Shown piece after piece: positions 12,379 to 23,230 of a stretch of 64,000 nt of DNA (the stretch's first letter is position 1; every line of letters starts with the position of its first letter). Location of the stretch: assembly GCA_023105745.1 (NCBI GenBank), contig JALGQZ010000011.1, positions 20,548,975-20,612,974 on the forward strand, in the 5' to 3' direction. Below the pieces are notes generated by a model. It had not been told where the DNA came from. It searched no databases and saw nothing but the letters and a program-made list of their open reading frames with translations. Both the position numbers and the translations under genes were made by a program. This DNA is from Austropuccinia psidii. Taxonomy: Eukaryota > Basidiomycota > Pucciniomycetes > Pucciniales > Sphaerophragmiaceae.

Positions 12379-12846
12379 TTAACCATTGAAGGTTGGCCAT
12401 TCTTCTAATTTTGGAATGTTTTTGAAATTGCAAGCAGTTTCCACCTCATTACTTGAAATGGTATGATGTAAATCATTAAGCACATTTCTGTCAAGAATTG
12501 GTGTGGATTGCCTTGGCAATTCATTTTTGAGTGATATATTATTGATACTTGATTGAATGTCTTCTTTCAATTCAAGTCTTACTTTATCACTTTTTTCCAA
12601 TTGTTCTTGAAAAAGAGCTGCATTGTGACCAGTTGAATTTTCCAAGTTTTGAACTTGTAATTTCAATTCTCTTAACTGTCCAGTTATAAAAGAAATTGAA
12701 TTGTCATCTGGTTGATTGAGAAAGGTAACTTTAGACTCAATTCTTGCACAGATTTGCGTCAAAGACACAATATTGTCTTTATTATCATTTTCAAGGCCAA
12801 TAATGGTCTTTTGTTGTTCTTTCACTTGTAATATCTCATTACCCAA
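12379..12846 (-). pseudogene. element A Gag coiled-coil segment (broken)
   Basis: In the same frame as the Gag start at 13701. It encodes a heptad-rich, Gln/Glu/Leu-rich stretch (QLRELKLQVQNLENS, FQEQLEKSDKVRLEL), then PKLEEWPTFNG, the start of the capsid-like domain. It stops at TAA where D and B have GAA. Another stop near 12907 separates it from the N-terminal piece. In E and D the same region is continuous with Gag and Pol. Confidence 0.8.
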
Positions 12847-12965
12847 CTTTTGTTGGATATACTCAAATGTTTTAAGCTTTGTTATAATTTTTTTATTACA
12901 AGATTAAAATTGAGTTACAAGTTTAACAAGATCTATTTCTTTGGGAAAGATTGGCTCAATCTTTC

Positions 12966-13866
12966 CTACTCCTTGTTTTTGAATTCCATCAGAGTTCTTG
13001 CCATGTTGAACACATTGTCAATGGCTATCTTTTCTTTCTTTGGGATTCTGTAATTCTGCGGGTAAGGCTTGTTCCATTTGGGCTTTGCCTTTTGCTTGCC
13101 ATTCTGATTGGTATTTGGGGCTTGCTTGGTATTTGTTTGCACCTGTTGAGGCAGATTTTTGCTGGTGGATGCTTGGGGAGCTTCCACTGGGCTGTTTTCC
13201 TTGCCTTGGGCCAACTTCTTCTTCTGATCTTCTGATAAAATGCTTTGGTTTTTCAGCCAAGCTTTTATCTGTTGGACTTGTCCTTTGCAAGACATTGGTG
13301 TCCAACCCTTCAGAAGGTCCTCTGTCTTTTCTGGCCCCACGAATTTCTTCACCTGAAGATAAGAGTTCATGGTGCCTATCCAAAGACTTGGGAGAAGTTC
13401 CCACTCTTGCTGTTTGGCGGCCATAAACCAGTTCTTGTACTGAGACTGGTAAATCTCCACTTCTTCCTGTTGGAAATGATTCAGGTCTAACAGAAATGGC
13501 AGTTATGTCATCTTCTGGACTCTCAATAAGGGGTTCAAAGGTGCTGGTTAACCTTTGGGAACTGGTGGAAGTTCTGGCATCCTCCATTTGTGCCTCTACT
13601 CTGGGATGACATTCTTGTATTTTTGATTTGTGACTGGAATGTCCTGGTCCAGATCCATTTGATTGGATGGAGTAGTTACTTCCACTTCTAGTAGGAGTCA
13701 TTTCACGTCAAGTTTAAGAGAAAATAGACTAAGAGTGGATTGAATTCACCTGCTGGACCCTGAAAGGGTTCTTTGGTTATTAAACCCCTTGGTTCTGGGC
13801 TGGTTTGAATTTCAATACTAGACTCTGAGGCTTCAGAGTCTGAATAGCTGTCTCTAATTGATGACA
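12966..13866 (-). CDS. element A spliced accessory ORF (predicted, C-terminus truncated)
   Basis: Predicted exon 13866-13750 (after CTCTAG, before GTGAAT) joined to exon 13486-12966. The donor leaves one base, the acceptor side supplies two, and the frame continues into [20 protein letters not shown]. Including an A from the preceding exon to make the ATG, the product would be about 212 residues: an acidic Ser/Glu start, a helical W/Y-rich middle (MNSYLQVKKF, GWTPMSCKGQ), a Lys/Pro/Gln linker and a conserved NYRIPKKEK...[12 protein letters not shown] end. An early TAG (12966) removes the last 11 or so residues. It overlaps gag in the +1 frame. No known domain is recognised. The splice sites are inferred, while the conservation is seen. 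Confidence 0.6.
13018..13701 (-). pseudogene. element A Gag N-terminal region, overlapping the accessory frame
   Basis: Starts at the first ATG after a roughly 1.5-kb ATG-free leader, in the context TTGACGTGAAATG. It encodes MTPTRSGSNYSIQSNGSG and a Ser/Gln/Arg-rich, probably disordered region. It ends at TGA (13018-13020), where B, D and E have GGA, a single G-to-T change. That change alters only Met to Ile in the overlapping accessory frame. The low-complexity composition here is what one expects of a frame overprinted by another constrained gene. Confidence 0.8.
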
Positions 13867-14120
13867 CTAGAGAAAAATAAAAAATATAAGTTATTTTATC
13901 AAACAATAAAAATAACTTATAAACTCAACTTATTGAATAAAGTTGTTTTATTGTAATTTATGGCAAATTACGTCAAAAATAAAGAAAAAATGTCTAAGAT
14001 AAAAGAAAAAATGTTTTTAGTAAAGATTTTTAATTTTTTAATTTTTTATTTTCTTTAAAGAAATAACAATTATGCAATTAAAAAGTTTATTAATCAAAAT
14101 TGTATTATTATTCACTTTAT

Positions 14121-14177
14121 ACTAGAATAACTCAAAGAATAAATTTCAAGTCTGTGATGTGAAAAAGCCACTAGTTA
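14121..14177 (-). promoter_or_regulatory. conserved leader block of element A
   Basis: In sense orientation it reads TAACTAGTGGCTTTTTCACA, then TCACAGACTTGAAATT and TATTCTTTGAGTTATTCTAG. The same block appears in B, D and E although the leader around it is unalignable. It contains a possible splice donor TTTGA|GTTATT (exon end at 14132) that would hand an A to the TG starting the accessory exon. A packaging or dimerisation signal is an alternative. Confidence 0.5.
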
Positions 14178-14383
14178 GACAAAAGAAATTTATTCCAAGT
14201 CACTAAATAGTATATTGTTTCAAAAAATATTATTAAGAAAAAATAACTTTATTAATATTATAAAGATTATTTATAAGGGATAAGTCCCAAAAAAGCCAAT
14301 ATTAAGTAAAATATGGAAATTTTACGTCAAAAAACAGTAAAATAAGGTCTAGAATATGATTTATGTCCCCAAAACTGGTTAAA

Positions 14384-14401
14384 ATCACGGCCAGGCCCCC
14401 A
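14384..14401 (-). promoter_or_regulatory. primer-binding site of element A (tRNA-Pro-like)
   Basis: The minus strand reads TGGGGGCCTGGCCGTGAT two bases after the LTR end CTTACA. Its complement ends in C-CCA and has a C where tRNA position 61 would fall. A discriminator C73 is typical of eukaryotic tRNA-Pro, and the MLV proline site also begins TGGGGGC. The exact host tRNA cannot be checked here. Confidence 0.75.
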
Positions 14402-14403
14402 AA

Positions 14404-16358
14404 TGTAAGGTTTGTCTATGAAACTCTTGATAATAGTAGCAAAATCAAGAGTACTATGACTGTCCTCAGTAGAAATATATAATATAACAAAATATTATAA
14501 CCACAAATTTAAATATAATTATTAAAAATAATTATATAAAAAAATAAATTTAATTATTATTATAAAAATATAATAATTATAATAAATTATAATTATTCTA
14601 TTATTGTTATAGTCACTGACAGTTATAACAATAAGAAGTGTAAAGCTTTTAATGAGACAATTACACGTGGAAAATATGAATATTAAACACTTATAAATAA
14701 TATAAATATTATTTATAAAAGAATTAAACACACACTGTGTAGAATTAATTCTTATAGAATAAAAATTCTATATAAAAAAACTAATAATAGATAAAAAAAT
14801 ATAGAACTTTAGAGAAAAACTTACTTATAATATTTATTTAATACAACAAGTCAAACAACAACAGTTATTATATTAAATAATAATTACAAGTTGAAACACG
14901 CCAAAAATCAATAATTTTAAATATAAAACAACCTTTTATAATAAAAATAAATATTAAAGAGTTTTTAAGAGGAATTTGTGGATTTGAAAAGATATTTAAG
15001 ATGATTTAATTTTATATAATAAAATATATTATTGGTGATTACAACAATAATATAAACTCTATGATTTCAATTATTTGATTTTAATAAATAAAGAATAAAA
15101 TAACTTAAGAATTATTTTAATGATAAGATTTTATATTTAATAAAACTTTACCTGTTTAAATTTCTAATATGATTGGATTGATGATGAATTGATGGACAAA
15201 AACAGTGATGAAAAGACTCTTTTTATGTCTTCAGAGCAGCTCTCATGATTCATAATGGATATAGAGGGCGTGCTCAGGTCAAAACTGAAAGACCATGCTT
15301 AAAGTTAAAGCTCTTAACTTAAGGTAACTTAATTTTAATTCCAATTTAAAGTTAACAGGGTTATTCTTAACTCCATGTAACTTTAATCCTCATTTAAACT
15401 AACTATTTTAAGTTTTTAATATAAATAAGCTTATTTATATTAAAGTTAATCACATGAACAACTTAAAAATAGAGTTTCAAGCAGAAATCTCTTAAGCTCA
15501 ATTTTTAATTCATTTTTTAAAGAAATTATAATTTTCTTTGAGCTTTAATTAAAAGAGTAAATTTCCAGGCTAATTACCCAGGAAATTTATATATGAAAGA
15601 TATTTAAAATTTAATTTATATGTAGATAATATTAAATTGTAAGCTGTGTGAAATGTTCAAGCAAATTCCTTGAGAATTGGATTTTTAATGAATTTTTGAA
15701 GCTATTGCTATTTTTCCATGTAAAATAGCAATACACACCAAACCTTAAGTTTTGATAAGGTTTTAATGCTTGTAACCTTAACCTTTTATGCTTATTTAAG
15801 CTTTTTAAGCTTAATTAAGCTTTGAAAGTTCTTAAAACCTTGAATTCAGGCCTGCATATTGGGATTTACCCTCTTGGCAGCTTGAAATTCCTGTCTAATT
15901 TGGGATAAAACCAGTTTGAACTTTAATGTTGGATCAAAGTCTGATCTTAAAGTTTAAATAAGGTTGAAAGTCCTCCAATACAGGTGGACAACCTTAATTG
16001 AATCCTTGCAGATCCAAAAAGCTGGGTACCCCAGCTCTATTTGGTCTTTTTCCTTTGTCCCACGTTTTTGTGTGGATTTCGCCCTTTTCTTTATTTAAAG
16101 CCATACTATGGCCTTAAACCCTTTTAAATTGAGCTCACGCAGGATTTACATTCTGTATGGCAAATCCTTAGCCAATTCAGTAAATATACACCACACCTCA
16201 ATTTTAACTAAAATCTTGGTAAGTTTGCATAAACCTTATGCAAATTTAAATTTAAGCTTATTTAAGCTTAAATTTAACAATTTCAAAAAAATGTTAAAAA
16301 AGTTACATTAGTACTATGAGATTCTTAAATCTTCTAATAGCATAAGAAATAAGTGTTT
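14404..16358 (-). mobile_element. element A 5' LTR (right), truncated
   Basis: Begins TGTAAGGTTTGTCTATG and follows the left LTR to ATAAGAAATAAGTGTTTTT at 16358, where it jumps into element B LTR sequence. The last 250 bp or so (start of U3) are lost. It keeps the TATA-like ACATAAAAAGAG (15218-15229), a possible donor AAACAG|GTAAAG (15152/15151) and a perfect 9-bp U5 hairpin (ACTCTTGAT at 14423-14431 with ATCAAGAGT at 14444-14452). Confidence 0.85.
15218..15229 (-). promoter_or_regulatory. TATA-like box of element A 5' LTR
   Basis: Sense sequence GACATAAAAAGA. No ATG occurs in the sense strand from here to the gag ATG at 13701, whereas ATGs are common upstream in U3, which supports transcription starting about 30 bp downstream, near CACTGTTTTTGTCC. 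Confidence 0.6.
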
Positions 16359-16815
16359 TTAAAATCTTGATTTTGGGCTGTTTTTAACTTATAAACATTA
16401 TTCAATACTATAACTGTTTTTGTTTGACTTATTGTATTAAATAAGGATCATAAGCAAGTTTTCTCTGAATTTCTATGTCTTTAATATCTATCTAGTATTA
16501 GTTTTTATATATAGAAATTCTATGCACAGTGTGTGTGATAATTTCTTTTATAAATATTATTCCTTTTATTTACAAGTAGTTTATATACTTATTTTTCATG
16601 TATAATTTGCTCATTAAGAGCTTTTATATTTCTTATTATTATAGCTGTAAGTGACTATAATAATAAAAGAATTATTAATATTTTTTATTATTAAATTATT
16701 TAATAATGATTAATTCTTTTTTCTTATATAATTGTAATATATTTTCTGATGAGGAAAGCTGTAGTACTCTTCATATTTGTTACTATTATTAAGATTTTCA
16801 TAGACATACCTTAAA
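16359..16815 (+). mobile_element. element B 5' LTR remnant (U5 side only)
   Basis: AACTTATAAACATTATTCAA and the following bases match the end of the B 3' LTR (from about 29180) through to the terminus ...CATAGACATACCTTAAA, where the standard CTTACA has become CTTAAA. Everything upstream is missing at the junction with element A. Confidence 0.8.
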
Positions 16816-16817
16816 TT

Positions 16818-16835
16818 TGGGGGCCTGGCCATGAT
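16818..16835 (+). promoter_or_regulatory. primer-binding site of element B
   Basis: TGGGGGCCTGGCCATGAT, one base different from the sites in A, D and E (G to A in CCGTG, a CpG transition). It lies two bases after the LTR end. The conserved leader block (TAACTAGTGGCTTTTTCACA and onward) follows at 16991-17048. Confidence 0.8.
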
Positions 16836-17281
16836 TCTACCCAATTTTTGGGACATAAATCCTATTCTAGACCTTATTTTATCACTTTTTGAAATAAGGG
16901 TTTAGCATTTTTGGGACTTATCTGTTATAAATAATCTTTCTAATACTAATAAAGTTAGTATTGAGTGATTTGGAATAAATTTCTCTTTTCTAACTAGTGG
17001 CTTTTTCACATCACAGACTTGAAGCTTATTCTTTGAGGTATTCTAGTATAAATTTAATAATAATATGATCTCTATTGATAAACTTATTAACTTAATATTA
17101 TTCCTTATTCAAAGAAAATTATTAAAAAAAAATTTACTTCAAAGCATTTTCTTTTTACTCTTTAAACAATTTTCTTTATTTTTGATGTAATTTACCATAA
17201 ATTAATTTTTAAAAAATTTATCCAATAAGTTACTTTTATTATTACTTATCAACAAAAATAGCTTATACTTTTTATTTGTAG

Positions 17282-18189
17282 TGTTATATATTAGAGAAAG
17301 CTCTTCTGACTTTATAATATCAGATGAAAGTGTTGAAATTCAAAACAGTCTAAGACCAAGAGGTTAAATTACAAAAAAATCCTTTGAAGGTCCAGAAGGT
17401 AAATTTCCCCATTTCTTAGTCAAATTTTTGCAAATTGATGTGAAATGGCTCCTAATAGAAGCAGAACTAACTACTTAATCCAATCAAATGGATCTGGACC
17501 AGGAAATTGAAGTCATAAATCCAAAACACCAGAATTTCATCCCAGAGGATAGGCACAAATGGAGAATTCCAGAGCTTACACCAGTGTTCAAAGGTTAGCC
17601 AGCACTTTTCAAAATCTTATTGAGAGTCCAGAAGCTGAATTAACTGTTATTCCTGTTATCAGATCTGAACAACTTCCACCAAGAAGCAGTAGGGATATAG
17701 CAGTCTCAGTACAAGGAATGCTTTATGGAAGCAAAGCAGAAGGAGTGGGAACTTCTTCCAAGCCTCTGCATAGGGAAAATGAACTCATATCTTCAAGTGA
17801 AAGAGCTATTAGGATCATCAAATAAGGATGACCTTCTGAAAGGTTGGACTCCAATGTCTGTCAAAGGGCAAGTCCAACAGATAAAAGCTTGGTTGAAAAA
17901 CCAAAGCATGTTAGAATAGGATCAGAAGAAGGACAAAGGCCCTGTGGAAGCTCAACAAGCCTCCACAAGTACAAAACACAGGAAAGAAAGCCCCAATGAA
18001 CAACCAGAAGAGGAATAAAAGGGAAAAGGAAAAGGCCAAGTTCCAGTGGGACAAGCCTTACCCTCAGAATTACAGAATTCCAAAAAGAGAAAAGATGGCC
18101 ATGGACAATGTGTTCAATGTGGCAAGAACTTTGATGGAATTCAAAAAAAAGGAGAAGGAAGAAATTAATCAATCTCATAAAAATAAATA
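17282..18189 (+). pseudogene. element B accessory ORF remains (predicted two exons)
   Basis: The exon 17282-17398 follows TTTGTAG and precedes GTAAAT. It is 117 nt, exactly as in A, with one TAA inside. The acceptor TTATCAG at 17661-17662 precedes 17663, from which the +1 frame reads LNNF, then QSQYKECFMEAKQKEWELLP, GWTPMSVKGQVQQIKAWLKN and YRIPKREKMAMDNVFNVART. A TAG at 17697 and another before 17920 break it. The decay is later than the family split, since the phase and both splice-like sites are still intact. Confidence 0.55.
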
Positions 18190-18615
18190 GAGTTTAAAAA
18201 GATTTTATCTACCTTTGAAACTTGTCAGAAAGGAATTTTACCAACATTTAACTATTTTTAGTATGTTCAAAAGAAGTATGGAAGAGAAACTTGACAAGTG
18301 AAAAAGTCACATAAGACCATTTTGGTTCTTTAATATGTAAATGAAGACAATATTTTGTCTTTGGCACATATTTGTGAGAGGATAGAATCCAATGTTACAT
18401 TGCTTAATCAGCCAGACGATAATGCTATTTCTTTTATCACTAGGCAATTGAAAGATTCAAGAATACATGTTCAAAACTTGGAAAATTCAATTGGTCACAA
18501 TGCAGCTCTTTTCTAAGAACAATTGCAAAAAAGTGATAAGGAAATACTTGAGCTGAAAGAAAATATTGAATAAATTATTAATAATATCTTCCTAAAAATG
18601 AGTTACAAAGACAGT
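17445..18615 (+). pseudogene. element B gag N-terminal part (decayed)
   Basis: The ATG at 17445 in TTGATGTGAAATGG corresponds to the TTGACGTGAAATG gag start of A, with CG changed to TG. An open piece 17559-17825 in the gag frame (VSVQGMLYGSKAEGVGTSSK) aligns with A 13018-13701. The coiled-coil portion (about 18340-18600: ESNVTLLNQPDDN, VQNLENSIGHNAAL) is interrupted by stops and then by the LTR inserted at 18616. Confidence 0.75.
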
Positions 18616-20787
18616 TTTGAGCCTGTGAGGTATGTATAACATACCCATAAGGCCACAAATGATTTTATATACAGCTGATTTAGTCTTCAACATACTTTAC
18701 AATTGAATTTTAAATAAAAAATAACAAATAATAAGTATAAATTCTTTTTGGATGAACAAAGTTATAAATATGATGTCATTTTTGGATTCTACACCAAAAA
18801 TAACCTAGGGTACACTCACAGGGTGTTATACCAAAAAATGCTTATTTCTTATGTTATTGGAAGATTTAAGAATCTCACAGTACTAATGTAACTTTTTTAA
18901 CATTTTTTTAAAATTGTTAAATTTAAGCTTAAATAAGCTTAAATTTAAAGTTGCATAAGGTTTATGCAAACTTACCAAGATTTTAGTTAAAATTGAGGTG
19001 TTGTGTATATTTACTGAATTGGCTAAGTATTTGCCATAAAGAATGTAAATCCTGCGTGATCTCAATTTAAAAGTATTTAAGGCCATAGTATGGCTTTAAA
19101 TAAATAAAAGGGCGAAATCCAGGCAAAAAGGTGGCACAAAGGAAAAAGGGCAAACAGAGCTGGGGTACCCAGCTTTTTGGATCTGCAAGAATTCAATTAA
19201 GGTTGTCCACCTGTATTGGAGGATTTTCAACCTTATTTAAACTTTAAGATTAGACTTTGATCCAACCTTGAAGTTTAAACAGGTTTTATCCCAATTTAGA
19301 CAGGAATTTCAAGCTGCCAAAGGGTAAATCCCAATATGAATGCTTGAAATTAAGGTTTTAAGAGCTTTCAAAAGTTAATTAAGCTCAAAGATTTAATTTT
19401 ACAAGCATTAAAACCTTATCAAAAGCTAAGGTTTAGTGTGTATTGCTATTTTATGTGGAAAAATAGGCATAACTTCACAAATTCATTAAAGGTCCAATTC
19501 TGAATGGATTTGCTTGAACGTTTCACACAGCTTACAATTTAACATTATCCATATACAAATTAAATTTTAAGTATCTTTTATAAATAAATTTCCTGGGTAA
19601 TTAGCCTGGAAATTTAATCTTCTAATCATACTTAAAGAGAATTAACATTTCTTTAAAAATTAATTAAAAATTGAGTTTAAGAGATTTCTGCTTGAAACTC
19701 TATTTTTAAGTTTCTCATGTGATGAACGTTAATATAAATAAACTTATTTTATAGTCAAACTTAAGATAATCAAATTAAAGGAGAATTAAAGTTACTTTCA
19801 GTTAAGAATAACACTGGTAAGTTTAAATTGGAATCAAAAAATAAGTTAACTTAAGTTAAGAACCTTATTTTTAAGCATGTTTTTTCAGTTTTGACCTGAG
19901 CATGCCCTCTATATTCATTATGAATCATGAGAGCTGCTCTTTATACATAAAAAGAGTCTTTTCATCACTGTTTTTTTCCATCATCAATTATAAATCCAAT
20001 CATGTTAGACAGTTAAAAAGGTAAAGTTTTATTATATATAAAATTTTATTATTCAAATATTTCTTGAGTATTTTATTCTTTATAGATCTTAAATTAAGAA
20101 ATTTCAATCATAGAAATTAGATTATTGTTGTAATCACCTATAATATATTTTATTTTATAGAATTATTGTCTTTAAAATATTGTTTAAAATCCATAAATTC
20201 CTTTCAAAAACTCTTTCATCATATTTTTTATCATAAAAAGCTGTTTTATCATTTGAAATATTGAATTTTGGCGTATTTTTAACTTATAATAATGATTTAA
20301 TATAATAACTGTTGTATTTGACTTGTCGTATTAAATTTATATTATAAGTAAGTTTTTCTCTAAAACTCTATATCTTTTTCATCTATTATTAGTTTTTTTA
20401 TATAGAATTTTTCTATAAGAATTCTTTCTGCAAAGTGTGTGTTATAATTCTCTCATAAATAATATTTATATATTATTAATAAGTGGTTAAATATTCATAT
20501 TTTCCACATGTAATTATCTCATTAAGAGCTTTACACTTCTTATTGTTATAATCTTCAGTGACTATAACAATAATAGAATAATTATAATTTATTATAATTA
20601 CTATATTTTATTATTATTATTTTATATAATAATTATTAAATTTATATTCTGATATATATTAATTTTTAATAATTATATTTAGATTTGTGGTTATAATATT
20701 TTATTATATTATATTTTTCTACTGAGGACAGTCATAGTACCCTTGATATTGTTACTATTATCAAGAGTTTCATAGACAAATCTTACA
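18616..20787 (+). mobile_element. solo LTR of the A/B family inside element B gag, 2172 bp
   Basis: Starts TTTGAGCCTGTGAGGTATG (TGTGAG with one change) and ends CATAGACAAATCTTACA. It is flanked by ACAGT on both sides (18611-18615 and 20788-20792), and the gag sequence resumes as in element A (ACACCAATTCTTGACAG). It is the only complete uninterrupted LTR of this family in the window and is useful as the length reference. Confidence 0.9.
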
Positions 20788-20792
20788 ACAGT

Positions 20793-21720
20793 ATACACCA
20801 ATTCTTGACAGAGATGTGTTAAAATTGACTAATGACCTACATAATACAATTTAAAGTCATAATTAAGAAATGGAGGCTGCCTTTAACTTCAAAGAAATTC
20901 CAAGATTGGATAAATGGCCTACCTTTAGTGGTGAAGGAGAATATAATCATATATAATTAATGAAAACAATTTATTTGCTTGAAGAAGACTTTAACATACC
21001 ATATGAATGCACAAGTGCCATATTAAACTCATTAATTACCAAATCAGAAAGCAAATGGTATTTTAAAATGATAAAAGACCATGGTAAACACACCTGCCTT
21101 TGCTGGAAAGAACAGATAATTTACAAATGGGCTAATGAATATTGAAGATTCATAATGGAAAATTACTTTGAAGAAGCCCTTTTTAATATTGAAAGAGACA
21201 GGCCCATGTCCTGGTTTATTAAACAGAAGGACATATAAACTTCCCTTAATCCTGATATGTCTGAAATAATGGTACATTGGAGGTCATCAAGAGAAGTTGG
21301 TGGTGACCTGGAGCAGAATATAAGAAGTAGATTTATTGAGAATTGCTCTATGCAAGATTATATCAATGTTATGGAAGACATCTCTATCAGAACAAAAATT
21401 AGTATAAATTGGTATAAGCCCCCAATAGACAATGAGACTTGCGGGAAACAAATTTCAAGACCACATAAGCCACAAGAAGAAGCTCCTTTGAAATATCATA
21501 AGTGTGGAAGTACATCTCATTTGGCTAATACTTTTCCAAAGAAGACATTAAACAATGAGATTTAAGTTCAAAATACTGCATACACTAAGGACAAAAATGA
21601 AGTTACTGTACAAGGAAGGTATTCTGAAACTTCTGAAGAAAAAGACTTACTATCTGAGATTATTATAGAAAACAAAAATGTGTCTTCTGAATTCAAATAA
21701 GTGCATACTCACTTTCCACA
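20793..21720 (+). pseudogene. element B Gag core and zinc knuckle (decayed)
   Basis: Resumes after the solo LTR with [20 protein letters not shown] and the capsid-like domain, but with stops (for example TGG to TGA after GCTAATGAATAT, and TTA to TAA near 21236). It includes the knuckle [14 protein letters not shown], in which the first and last Cys are lost (Tyr and Phe). The acidic linker follows. Confidence 0.75.
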
Positions 21721-23230
21721 ATATAGTGATGAATGTATCAATCTCATACATGTGAAAGATGCCAATATGCAGAAAACCAAACCTGCCAGAGGTAAAGGTT
21801 ACACAGCTGGATCATCTTGTATCAAGAAAATTGTCAAAAATTGTCATAAATAGCAAAGAATCCAAGATAAATATTGACTAAGGTGCTTTCTAAACTTGTG
21901 TTGGTAAAAATATCTTCACAAAATCCATACCAATTGGCAAGAAAAGGTGATTCCAATATTAGTGAATTTAAGTAGTGCTAGCCAAGATTTGCAGCCTTTG
22001 AGAATTTCAAAAGCTGAACTAATATTTCCTCATACTGCAGGAAGTATCAGACTGAAAATTGAATTTGTTGTTATGAATAACTGCACTTTACAACATCTCA
22101 TACTTGGGAATGATTATCTTAATATCCATGGTATCAATATTACTAATAATAAAGATAGATAATTCACAATAGGGGAGAATTATAGAAAAAAGTTTTCTTT
22201 TTCCTCTAGAAAATAAAGGAATGACTTTAATAAGACAATTAAAAAACGTTCATAAGGAAAAATCTGTGACTTAGCAATTAATTGAAGCACAAATTAGTCC
22301 TTAATTAATATTAGAAATGAAGGAGAACCTCATTGAAATTTTATTTCAATGCAGAGATGCCTTTTCTTCTAATAATGAACCACTAGGGCCAATTAAAAAC
22401 CATTAAGTAGAAATCATTCTTAATGTGGAAAGAGCTTATCCTCAACTATCAGTAAGAACAAATTACCCATCTAGCCCTAGAGTTAGAGAAGCATTAGAAA
22501 ATCATATAAATGAGCTTATGAAGCTGGGATTTCTCAGAAAAGTTGGACATAATGAGGAAGTAAAAGTCACAACCCCTGTAATAATCACTTGGTATAATGG
22601 AAAATTAAGGATGGTTGGTTATTTTAGAACATTGAATAACTATACAATTACAAACAGAAATCCAATTACCAGAATTATTGAAGATTTTACTAAATTATCC
22701 AAAGAAAGATTAATTACTTCCATGAATGCTCTTAAGGGTTTACATCAGAATTTCTTGACACCTCATGATAGGAGATTATGTAGGATAATTTCTCATTGTG
22801 GTTTTTATGAATATTTGAGATTGCCTTTTGGAATTGAACATGAACCCTACATTATAAAAGAATTATTGATACCATTTTCCCACATGAATTATCAGAGGGA
22901 TGGTTAATCATTTATATGGATGAAATTATCATGTGTTAAGAAACCTGGAAGTTGCATTTAGAGAGACTTTCATTAGTACTTGAGAAAAGTCTTCAAGTGA
23001 ACATGTAAAAATATCTCTTAAGAAATTTAATTTTGGGGTTCATGAGCAGAACACTCTAATATATGTATTTTTAGGACTAAACCTTGGTTTTGATAAAATA
23101 GAACTTTCTGCAGTCTTACTGAAACACACTCCCATAACAAGAAAGTAATGATGTCTTCCTTAGAGTTTTATAGTTATTACAAGCAATAAATTAAATATTT
23201 TGCAATACATTCCAGGTAATTATACAAAAT
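21721..23230 (+). pseudogene. element B protease-RT region (decayed)
   Basis: The protease begins at [16 protein letters not shown] (21776). The active-site triplet has become Asp-stop-Gly near 21878. A TAA at about 22405 stands at the same codon as the TAG of element A, between protease and RT. The RT open piece 22425-22907 keeps [20 protein letters not shown] and YLRLPFGIEH, but the catalytic box reads YMDE instead of YIDD, followed by a stop. Confidence 0.75.

Larger units (their letters stand above)
4163..16358 (-). mobile_element. Ty3/gypsy retrotransposon A (broken, minus strand)
   Basis: Left (3') LTR at 4163-7815 interrupted by solo LTR S1, polypurine tract at 7816, Gag-Pol remains at about 7985-13701, primer site at 14384-14401, right (5') LTR from 14404, truncated at 16358. 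The coding region carries several in-frame stops and single-base deletions, so A cannot make a full polyprotein. The two LTRs differ at several percent by eye, older than C, D and E. Its LTR, leader and protein sequences are closest to element B, which lies head-to-head on the other strand. Confidence 0.9.
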
